From the NCBI GenBank assembly GCA_050246875.1, contig JBFWVF010000008.1, positions 228,446-292,445 of the forward strand: 64,000 nt of DNA, given 5' to 3'. Shown one piece after another: positions 41,768 through 48,456 of this stretch. Numbering within the stretch: position 1 is the first letter of the stretch; each line of letters begins with the position of its first letter. The position numbers were made by a program, and so were the translations under genes. A model generated the notes under the pieces. That model did no database searches, was not told the DNA's origin, and saw only the letters and a program-made list of their open reading frames with translations. The DNA is from SHWB01 sp050246875. GTDB taxonomy: Bacteria; Pseudomonadota; Alphaproteobacteria; UBA6615.

Positions 41768-42663
41768 GCTGGGGCCTCCATGCTGCCGAAGACACGCAGG
41801 CCGCCCCGTACGTGGAACCCGCCCGGTGCGGCGAGGAACCAGACCATCTCGCGCGGCGACGGCGCGTGCGGGACGAACCCGCTGGCGGGCCAGTCGGCGA
41901 AGCCGTCACGCGCATAGCGCCATGCCAGTGGGCGCACACCGTCCGCGCAATCGGCGAGGAAGCGGACACCGTCGGACGCCGTCGCGAGGTCGGGCCGACA
42001 GGCGGCACGCTGGCCGCGCCCGGCGTGCAGGACGAGGTTCGCGGTGAGGAACCAGTCATGGCCCGGGTAGCGCATGCAGGGCGCATCGGCGACCGGCCAG
42101 GCGGCGACGTATGCAATGCGCGTGATCTCGCCGTCGGCGGAGACCACGGCATCGCTCGGCCGCACGTCACGAACAGGCCTGGGCCCGTCCGAGGTGAGCA
42201 GTTCGGCGTCGCCAGACAGCGCCCCCGGCATCACCGCCGGCGCGGTCGCCTCCGCCTCGACGTGCTGCCAGAAGCGGCGCGGTGGCTTCGTACCGAAGGT
42301 CTCCGCGTAGAGGCGCGCCGAGTACAGGTGCCGACGCCTCGCTTCGGGGTTCATCTCCGGGCGCCAGTAAAGACCGGGGTTGTGGTCGATGAAGAACCCC
42401 ACCGTCTCGTGGCAGAAGCGCCGGTAGTTGGGCGTGAACATCAGGAAGAAGTGCCAGAAGCGGTCGACCGGACAGTCGGTCATGCCGTTGCGTTGGAGGT
42501 CGCGATCGATCCAGCACAGCAGGAAATACCGCCGCAGTTGGTAGGCGACCTCGATCGCGTGCGAGCGCGGCAGGCCGTTCTTCTCGGCATACCAGCGCTC
42601 GACATCGGCGAGATCGTACTCGACGAGGCGCCGCCAGATTTCGGCGGCGTCGGGAGTGGTCAC
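41764..42663 (-). CDS. GRDP-like (glycine-rich-domain protein) tail protein with C-terminal Hint-like domain
   Basis: 299 residues, GTG start. The first ~110 residues match the prokaryotic GRDP/DUF1399-like pattern: WRRLVEYDLADVERWYAE, LRRYFLLCWID, then DCPVDRFWHFFLMFTPNYRRFCH and FFIDHNP. From about residue 148 on (GALSGDAELLTSDG, then VRDVRPSDAVV) there is a second domain like the beta-sheet Hint fold of the neighbouring collagen protein, but with no Cys or Ser nucleophile at the expected first position, and ending FHVRGGLRVFGS. This points to a non-splicing Hint-like domain. The N-terminal 215 bases are duplicated at 47.1-47.4 kb. The function in the tail is unknown. Confidence 0.72.
   Translation of the reverse strand: MTTPDAAEIWRRLVEYDLADVERWYAEKNGLPRSHAIEVAYQLRRYFLLCWIDRDLQRNGMTDCPVDRFWHFFLMFTPNYRRFCHETVGFFIDHNPGLYWRPEMNPEARRRHLYSARLYAETFGTKPPRRFWQHVEAEATAPAVMPGALSGDAELLTSDGPRPVRDVRPSDAVVSADGEITRIAYVAAWPVADAPCMRYPGHDWFLTANLVLHAGRGQRAACRPDLATASDGVRFLADCADGVRPLAWRYARDGFADWPASGFVPHAPSPREMVWFLAAPGGFHVRGGLRVFGSMEAPA
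42449..42663 (-). repeat. Direct repeat, left copy (partner 47140-47354)
   Basis: About 215 bases that encode the first ~71 residues of the GRDP-like protein recur in the same orientation at 47140-47354, roughly 90 percent identical by eye; the proteins differ at about 6 of 62 aligned residues. The copies start at the same GTG region and stop at the same point (VDRFWH). They bracket the metal-gene cassette. Confidence 0.85.
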
Positions 42664-42913
42664 CAGCGGCGTTCCGGTGGCACCTCGTCGAGACGGCGCT
42701 CGCTGCCGTCGGCCATGAGGCCTCCTCGCCGGGGAAGCAGGCGTAGGAGGGACCGCCACGGCCGGGCGGGCCGGGAGGCCCGGACGGGCCCGGTGGACCT
42801 GCCGGCCCGGTCGCCCCCGTGGGGCCTGTGTAGCCCGCTGGGCCAGTCGAGCCCTCGGGGCCCGCCGGACCCGGCGGCAGCGACGAGGCGGGCAGCCAGG
42901 ACCGCACACCGGA
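42664..42913 (-). pseudogene. Fragment of a second copy of the collagen-like/Hint tail gene
   Basis: The minus strand still reads as SWLPASSLPPGPAGPEG, then Gly-Pro-X repeats, and YACFPGEEAS, parallel to residues 122-195 of the intact gene at 47.4-48.5 kb. A deletion of four bases shifts the frame just after the Cys/Gly-Glu-Glu start of the Hint part; the rest of the Hint domain is missing. It is joined directly to the GRDP start. At 42913 similarity ends and the antiporter sequence begins. Confidence 0.75.
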
Positions 42914-43828
42914 AGCCGGTCGTGCGACCGCCCCACGAGAGAAGCGCCGCATAGAGCGCAGGCACGATCGCCACGAAGGCCAGGCTCACCCAATACAGGT
43001 GCGGTTCCCGATCGGCATCGCGATGACCGTGAGCGGGATGAAGGCTATGGTCATTGTTGCCGCCATATCGCCTATCACATCGGTTGCCGCCGCCGTGATC
43101 GGGGCTTTTCGGGCAAGGGTCCATGTGGCGAAGACCTCCGGCAGCGCCGCCATCGGCGCGGTGATGAACAGCACTCCCATGATCTTCGGGGTACCGAGGG
43201 CGCTCACGATCTGCTCGGTCGAGAAGATGATGAAATAGGCCCCGGCCGCGAGCGCGGCCACGCCGCCGCCCGCCAGCCACCGTTCGCGGCCGCTCCCATG
43301 CGATTTCCTCGCCATTCTCCCGGCCGCGCGAAAGCGCCTGCGCGAGAAAAGCCAGATAGGCGAGGAACAGAATCCAGCCGTCGATCGGCTGAAGGCCGCG
43401 CCACGGCGCCGGAAGGGTGAGCAGGGCTACCAAGGCCAGAATGCCCAGATAGGGCAGCGCCTGCATCGTGACCGCGCCGGGATCGACCGGCACAAAGTGC
43501 TCGCGCAGATGCCGTTCGTGATCGCCGTGCTCGCCGCCAAGCTCCTTTTTTCGTGTGGCGAGATAGGCGGTGGCCACCAGGATCGGGACGACGATGATGT
43601 TGGCGCCAAGCATGGCGCCCAGCCCGATATCGGCAACGCCCCGAACGGCGCCCGTAATTATTGATTCAAACCTGCGGGCCCGCCGTGGCGAGTCCTGTGA
43701 ACGAGCCACCGGCGGCGACGGAGAACCCCCGCCGGCGCCGCAGCTTTTTCAGGGGATCGGCAAGTTGCTCCCCCCCAATGCGCCGCCCAGACGGCAACCA
43801 CAAGCACCCCGGCCCAGACGGCGATCAT
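42914..43828 (-). pseudogene. Sodium/calcium-type cation antiporter gene, decayed by frameshifts
   Basis: In different frames the protein can be reassembled: start IAVWAGVLVVAVWAAHWG, then GVADIGLGAMLGANIIVVPILVA, then a second half with TPKIMGVLFITAPMAALPEVFATW and TMTIAFIPLTVIAMPIGN, which are the two inverted alpha-repeats of the CaCA superfamily. The frame changes at about 43770 (run of 7 G), near 43660 (internal stop) and near 43300. Its ATG at 43828 overlaps the lspA stop (ATGA), so it was once part of that operon. The C-terminus is cut off by prophage sequence. Not functional. Confidence 0.8.
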
Positions 43829-44337
43829 TCCTTAGCCCCCTGTGGGCGGGCAGGCTCTGGCCTGCCATCCTCCCGCTCGCCTGTTTCCGGGCGGCGCATG
43901 CTATCGACCAGAAGGAGCGCAGTTCCGCAAACCACCGCCACATCAGCAAGGTTGAAGGCCGGCCAGTGATGGCCTGCCCAATGGAAATCCAGAAAATCGG
44001 TGACAGCCTGAAAACGTACCCGGTCCAAGATGTTGCCGAGGGCACCGCCGATTACCAGCCCGAGGGCCCCGCTGAGCACGCGGCTTTGCGACCGCCACAG
44101 CCAGACGGAGAGCGCCGCCACAATGGCGAAGGCGAGCATGGTCAGCGCCCACCAAGGCACAAGCCCGCCGAGCATCCCGAAGCTGACACCTTGATTTCGC
44201 ACGAGGACAAGGTTCAGAACGGGCAGGAACTCAACGCCGCTCGCCAAAGCCGGAGAGCCAAGGGCAAGCGCCTTCGTACCCTGATCGAGAACCAGCGACA
44301 GCGCAACGAAGGCTATGCCGAGCCGGCGATCTCTCAT
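43825..44337 (-). CDS. lspA: Signal peptidase II (lipoprotein signal peptidase)
   Basis: 170 residues with four transmembrane helices. Signature residues: VLDQGTKALAL near the N-terminus, LVLVRNQGVSFGML (the conserved NxGxxFG region), LVIGGALGNILDRVRFQAVTDFLDFHW, and FNLADVAVV; the two catalytic Asp are the D of NILDR and of FNLAD. It cleaves prolipoprotein signals in the inner membrane. The copy inside a metal cluster is an accessory LspA typical of mobile metal-resistance operons, and is coupled to the CDF gene and the antiporter pseudogene by ATGA overlaps. Confidence 0.93.
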   Translation of the reverse strand: MRDRRLGIAFVALSLVLDQGTKALALGSPALASGVEFLPVLNLVLVRNQGVSFGMLGGLVPWWALTMLAFAIVAALSVWLWRSQSRVLSGALGLVIGGALGNILDRVRFQAVTDFLDFHWAGHHWPAFNLADVAVVCGTALLLVDSMRRPETGEREDGRPEPARPQGAKE

Positions 44338-45203
44338 GTCGCCTCGCGCAGATCAGCCCTCGCATCCCGGATGATCGACCACGACGAGTGCAGGAACAGG
44401 CTGGCGATGACAGCGGCGACGAGGAGGTCCGGCCACGCCGTTCCCGCCCAGGCAACAAGGCCCGCCGCCACCACGACCGCCGCGTTGCCGATGGCGTCAT
44501 TGCGCGAGAACAGCCAGACCGCCCGCACATTGGCGTCGCCCGTCCGGTGCGGGATCAGCGCAAGCGCCGCTGCTACATTGACAGCCAGCGCGATAATCCC
44601 GAACAGGCCCATCAATTCGGCCTCCGGCTGGTTCACCGCCAGCACGCGGTATGCCGTATTAATGAGAACCCCCAAACCGAGCGCGCCGAGAAACAGCCCC
44701 TGAATGAGCGCCGAGCGTGCACGCCAGATCAGGCTCCAGCCGATGGCGAGAATGCCGAGGAAGGTGATCAGCCCGTCCCCGAGGAAATCGAGCGCGTCGG
44801 CCTTGAGCGCCTGCGATCCCGCGATGAAGCCGCCGACCATCTCAATCAGGCCGTACCCGACATTGAGCACGATCACAATCCACAGCGCCCGCCGGTAGGC
44901 CGGGGTGATGTGGGAAAGGTCTTTTGGCAGATCGTCGATGTCGCCTTCGGATTCCGCCTGGGGGTAGTCCAGCCTGTCGAGCTGGTAGCCGATGGCCGAC
45001 ACGGCCCGTTCAACCTCCGAGAGCCGTGCGCCCGCATCATCAATGCGCAGCGCCATGATCTGTGTGGCCGCCGAAACCTTTACCTCTTCGACGCCTGCAA
45101 CCGTGCGCACCGCCTTCTCGATCTTGGCGGCGCAGGACGCGCAATCCATCCCGGTGACGCGATACCTTATTGTTCCGTTTTCCATCGAAGCGGCTACGCT
45201 CAT
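44334..45203 (-). CDS. CDF-family cation efflux protein with N-terminal HMA metal-binding domain
   Basis: 289 residues. An N-terminal HMA domain has TGMDCASCAAKIEKAV (Cys21 and Cys24), usually seen in Cu/Zn/Cd ATPases. It is followed by six membrane helices of cation diffusion facilitators: IVIVLNVGYGLIEMVGGFIAGSQALKADALDFLGDGLITFL (with metal-site Asp in DALDFLGD) and VWLFSRNDAIGNAAVVVAAG. It exports Zn, Cd, Co or Cu from the cytoplasm. The ATG at 45203 has AAGGAAG in front. It is divergent from an ArsR regulator and coupled to lspA. The fusion of HMA to CDF is less usual. Confidence 0.9.
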   Translation of the reverse strand: MSVAASMENGTIRYRVTGMDCASCAAKIEKAVRTVAGVEEVKVSAATQIMALRIDDAGARLSEVERAVSAIGYQLDRLDYPQAESEGDIDDLPKDLSHITPAYRRALWIVIVLNVGYGLIEMVGGFIAGSQALKADALDFLGDGLITFLGILAIGWSLIWRARSALIQGLFLGALGLGVLINTAYRVLAVNQPEAELMGLFGIIALAVNVAAALALIPHRTGDANVRAVWLFSRNDAIGNAAVVVAAGLVAWAGTAWPDLLVAAVIASLFLHSSWSIIRDARADLREAT

Positions 45204-45250
45204 CACGATCTTCCTTATTTCAGACAGATATCGTATCATTGTGGACTGAT
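45204..45250. promoter_or_regulatory. Divergent promoter/operator region between CDF and ArsR
   Basis: The 47 bases contain an imperfect inverted repeat (GATATC... ACTGATATG), about the size of an ArsR-family site, and an AT-rich stretch with a -10-like TATCAT at 45234 upstream of the regulator. The arrangement would let an ArsR repressor control both directions. The spacing to the -35 is not typical, so this is a site prediction only. Confidence 0.35.
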
Positions 45251-45613
45251 ATGTCGAGCGAAACCGAACTCATACAGCGGGCCGAGACTCGCACCGTCGT
45301 CCTGCGGGCAAAGCTGTTCCGTGGGTTGGGCGACCTCTCGCGGCTGTCGATCCTGGATGCGTTGCGTGCGGGACCGCTATCCGTTGGGGAGATTGTCGCG
45401 ATCACCGGCCTGTCGCAGCCGAATGCCTCAAACCATCTGCGTTGCCTGAGCGAGTGCGGCCTGGTCGCAGGCGAGCAGCGCGGGCGCTTTGTTCACTACC
45501 GCCTGAGCGATCGCCGGCTGGAAGGGCTATTGGTCCTTGCGGATGAACTGCTGACCGGAACGGCGCAAGGCATTGACCCATGCCGGAATTATGAAGGCCG
45601 GGAGCCCACCTGA
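45251..45613 (+). CDS. ArsR-family metal-sensing transcriptional repressor
   Basis: 120 residues. Winged-helix: LFRGLGDLSRLSILDALRAG, then PLSVGEIVAITGLSQPNASNHLRCLSECGLV (recognition helix) and GRFVHYRLSDRRLEGLLVLADELL. Cys residues in LRCLSECGLV and DPCRNYEG may be metal ligands, as in CmtR/CadC-type sensors of Cd, Pb or Zn. It is divergent from the CDF efflux gene and likely represses that gene until metal binds. Start at 45251 gives a short leader; an upstream in-frame start lacks support. Confidence 0.9.
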   Translation: MSSETELIQRAETRTVVLRAKLFRGLGDLSRLSILDALRAGPLSVGEIVAITGLSQPNASNHLRCLSECGLVAGEQRGRFVHYRLSDRRLEGLLVLADELLTGTAQGIDPCRNYEGREPT

Positions 45614-45802
45614 TCCTTCGCAGGGACCATGTCGCTTTTCTCTTTATCTGGCAGGCGCTTGGCCTGCGATCAGCCCGCGTGCAGCGAAAAGTAGATAAAA
45701 TTGGCGACGTGCCCCCGCAGGCCCCGCCACCAGGTGGAGCGCAAGCTGCACGGCCGCGCCAGGGTCAACGCACTGTACGTCTTCGCATTAGCCGCCTACG
45801 AC

Positions 45803-46698
45803 CTAGAGCAATTTCGCGGGTAGATGAATCGTCGGGGATTCCGACGCGGGGCGTTTTGTGAATCACCATGGGGGCTGGTGAAGGAGGCCAGCCGTCATGG
45901 CACGAGCTCTTTCGATTGATCTGCGCCGTCGGGTGGTCGATGCGGTGGCGTCGGGTTCGTCCTGCCGGTCGGCGGCGGCCCGTTTCGGTGTCGGTGTGTC
46001 TTCCGCGATCCGCTGGGTGGCGCGGGTGCGTGAACGGGGCGACTGCTTGCCGAGGAAGCAGGGCGGCGACCAGCGTTTCCATCGCATCGACACGCACCGG
46101 GCGCTGATTGTGGGCTGGGTCGAAGGCGCGCGCAATCTGGTTCGCGGGCCAGCCGGATCTCGACCCCGAGCGCTTGGTGTTCATCGACGAGACCGGGACG
46201 TCGACCAAGATGGCGCGGATGTACGGCCGGGCGCCGCGTGGCGAGCGTTGCCGGGCACCGATCCCGCATGGTCACTGGAAGACCACCACCTTCGTGGGCG
46301 CGCTGCGGCTGGCGGGGATGACGGCACCGATGACCCTCGACGACGCCATGCACGGTGCCGCCTTCACCGCATATGTCGAGCAGGTCCTGGCTCCCACGCT
46401 GCGGCCCGGCGACGTCGTCGTCATGGACAACTTGCCGGCCCACAAGCCCGCCGCCGTCCGCCAGGTGATCGAGCGCGCCGGCGCCAAGCTGCACTTCCTG
46501 CCGCCCTGCAGCCCTGACTTCAATCCCATCGAGCTCGCCTTCGCCAAGATCAAGGCGCTGCTGAAGAAGGCCGCCGCCCGCACCATAACCGACCTCTGGG
46601 ACGCTACCGCCAGCGCCATCGACGCATCACACCTCGTGACTGCGTCGGCTTCTTCACCGCATGCGGCTACGAACCAGAATGATCGGAAAACGCGCTAG
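45803..46698 (+). mobile_element. Degenerate IS630-family insertion sequence
   Basis: The element has a decayed IS630 transposase and imperfect terminal inverted repeats: CTAGAGCAATTTC from 45803, and the reverse complement of the other end, CTAGCGCGTTTTCC, ending at 46698. Both ends are bounded by TA, the usual IS630 target. It stands between the ArsR gene and the prophage lysis-gene remnant and could have helped bring in or move the metal genes. Confidence 0.65.
45897..46682 (+). pseudogene. IS630 transposase, internally deleted and frameshifted
   Basis: The first ~75 residues (ARALSIDLRRRVVDAVASGSS, CRSAAARFGVGVSSAIRWV) are the helix-turn-helix part. The catalytic part appears in another frame: LVFIDETGTSTKMARMYG (first Asp), GDVVVMDNLPAHKP (second Asp) and FNPIELAFAKIKALLKK (Glu). 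Roughly 60 residues between the two parts are absent, with a frame change near 46120. Near the end a further shift occurs, since CVGFFTACGYEPE ends in a different frame at 46682. It is not an active transposase. Confidence 0.8.
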
Positions 46699-46875
46699 TC
46701 CTTTTGCCCAGGTGCTCGCACCGACGGTGTGACGAAGATCCCGGTCTCCCTCCCGACGGCCACCGCAGCGCGCCCGCACCCATTAACACCCACCGCCCAC
46801 GAACAGTAACAATCACTACCAGCAGGTTTTTCCAGCAGCCTGCGAGTCCGAGTCCTGCGAAGCCGCTCCTGCAAA

Positions 46876-47120
46876 TCACTGACTCCTGCACGCCCGCGCC
46901 TGATCGTGCATGACCTGGTGGTCGGCCAGCATCTGCTCGATGCCGAGCCGGATGGCAGTCGTTCGAGTTCGTCGGCCGCGCGGGCGAGGAACTCCAGGCT
47001 ATACGGCACGACCGGCGGACAGGGTGCGCCGTCAGAAGGTGCCGTCGCGCATGCGGCGAGCAAGCTCGTCGCGATCGCGAGGACGGCGGACAGCGGCTTC
47101 CAGCTGGTCACGTTGCACAT
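46876..47120 (-). pseudogene. Phage lysis lipoprotein (spanin-like) gene with a one-base deletion
   Basis: It starts with ATG at 47120, a lipoprotein signal (SAVLAIATSLLAACATAP), then CPPVVPYSLEFLARAADELERLPSGSA. After that the frame breaks; in the next frame the text goes on as IEQMLADHQVMHDQARAC and ends at TGA 46876. Such Cys-Pro-Pro-containing small lipoproteins occur in prophage lysis cassettes. The break needs a single missing base (after GGCTCGGC). A sequencing error cannot be ruled out. It is fused upstream to the GRDP fragment in one reading frame. Confidence 0.6.
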
Positions 47121-47139
47121 CGATGGTCTTTTGCATGTG

Positions 47140-47354
47140 TGCCAGAAGCGGTCGACCGGGCAATCGGTCATGCCGTTGCGCTGGCGGACCCGATCGATCC
47201 AGCACAGCAGGAAGTAGCGCCGCAGTTCGTGCGCGACCTCGATCGCATGCGAGCGCGGCAGGCCGTGTTTCTCGGCGTACCAGCGTTCGACATCGGCAAG
47301 GTCGTACTCGACGAGGCGCCGCCAGATCTCGACAGCGTCGGCCGCGGCGTTCAC
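47140..47354 (-). pseudogene. Truncated second copy of the GRDP-like gene (right repeat)
   Basis: The GTG start at 47354 overlaps the stop of the collagen/Hint gene (GTGA) exactly as in the intact arrangement. The frame reads VEIWRRLVEYDLADVERWYAE to CPVDRFWH and then turns into unrelated sequence at about 47140. This is the right copy of the direct repeat whose left copy is at 42449-42663. Confidence 0.85.
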
Positions 47355-48454
47355 CCGTGCCGCTCCAACGAAAGCCCGCGCAGCAGGGCCATGCGCCGGT
47401 CGAGGTCGGGAGCCAGCGGGCGGTCGAAATCGCCGCCGGCCCAGCCATCGACCACCACGCCGCCATGGATGACCATGGAACTGGTGGTCACCAACGTGAA
47501 GACCGGCGTCGCCTCCGGCAGGACGATCTCCTCGATCGAGCGGATCTCGACCGTGCCGTCGCCGACGGCGATGCGGTCGCCGACGACCATGCGGCGGGCC
47601 ACGCAGCCCTGCGGGATACGCAGCAGGCCGGGCGTCCCGAGCGCATCGACGATGCACCAGCGCCACGGCTCGCGGGCGCGGCCGATGTTCTGGGTGGCAA
47701 CGTCGCAGGCGAGCCAGCCGCGGACGGGCGACCAGAAAGCGTGCTCGCCCGTGGTGACGAGATCGCCATTGAGTCGGAACATGCGGTTGCCGGCGACACG
47801 GCCGCGGCGGATGGCGAGCACCGGGGCGGTGCCGTTGAAGTGGCAGGCGACGCGTTCGCCGACGCGGACCTCGTCGAGGCGGCGCTCGCTGCCGTCGGCC
47901 ATGAGCACGGTCTCCTCGCCGGGGAAGCAGGCGCAGGAGGGACCGCCGCCGCCGGGCGGGCCGGGAGGCCCGGGAGGTCCCGCGGGCCCGGTCGGCCCCG
48001 TGGGGCCTGTATCGCCCGTGTCCCCCGTGGGACCGGTCGGGCCCTCGGGACCCGCCGGACCGGGCGGCAGCGACGAGGCAGGCAGCCAGGACGGCACGCC
48101 GGCGGGGTCGGTGGCGAGGAAACGATCGGCCGGGCCGGCGGCGAGGTCACCGATGGCGATCTCGTCGAGCGTGGCGATGGTTCCGAGCGGCAGTCCGGCG
48201 CGGTAGGGCAGCAGGGCGCCGGTGGTGGTATTGAGGCTCGCCTCGGTAACATCAGCGGTGCCGCTGAAGCGCTTGATGAGCCACACCGCCCCGGCGGAAT
48301 CGTCGATCCACAGCATGCCGGCAACGGCATAGGCGGGACGCGAAGCGCCGCGATGGCCGGAGTGCACGGCGTCGCGCCAGTCGTTGAGATCTGCGGCCAG
48401 CTGCGAGCCGGATTTCGTGTCCGGATTGATGGTGCCGAAATCGGATTGCGACAT
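47351..48454 (-). CDS. Tail-tip protein with collagen-like repeat and C-terminal Hint domain
   Basis: 367 residues. The first ~130 residues resemble the N-terminal part of a tail-fibre protein (LNDWRDAV, AYAVAGMLWIDDSAGAVWLIKRFSG). Residues 132-171 form a collagen-like run of Gly-Pro-Ala, Gly-Pro-Thr and Gly-Pro-Pro triplets. Then a Hint domain begins with Cys at 174/176 (CFPGEETVLMADGSE), has the block with His238 (TTGEHAFW) and ends SSMVIHGGVVVDG. Hint domains catalyse self-cleavage or ligation in inteins and Hedgehog proteins. It follows gpJ by 2 bases. Whether this one is active is not known. Confidence 0.82.
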   Translation of the reverse strand: MSQSDFGTINPDTKSGSQLAADLNDWRDAVHSGHRGASRPAYAVAGMLWIDDSAGAVWLIKRFSGTADVTEASLNTTTGALLPYRAGLPLGTIATLDEIAIGDLAAGPADRFLATDPAGVPSWLPASSLPPGPAGPEGPTGPTGDTGDTGPTGPTGPAGPPGPPGPPGGGGPSCACFPGEETVLMADGSERRLDEVRVGERVACHFNGTAPVLAIRRGRVAGNRMFRLNGDLVTTGEHAFWSPVRGWLACDVATQNIGRAREPWRWCIVDALGTPGLLRIPQGCVARRMVVGDRIAVGDGTVEIRSIEEIVLPEATPVFTLVTTSSMVIHGGVVVDGWAGGDFDRPLAPDLDRRMALLRGLSLERHG

Positions 48455-48456
48455 GC

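Noticed and set aside
42660..42960. Gly-Pro-rich frame here as an independent collagen-like gene
   Set aside because: It is a truncated, frameshifted copy of the tail gene at 47.4-48.5 kb without its own start.
47032..47466. A nested Rz-type gene overlapping the lysis lipoprotein
   Set aside because: The overlapping frame has no transmembrane helix or coiled coil expected for an inner-membrane spanin.
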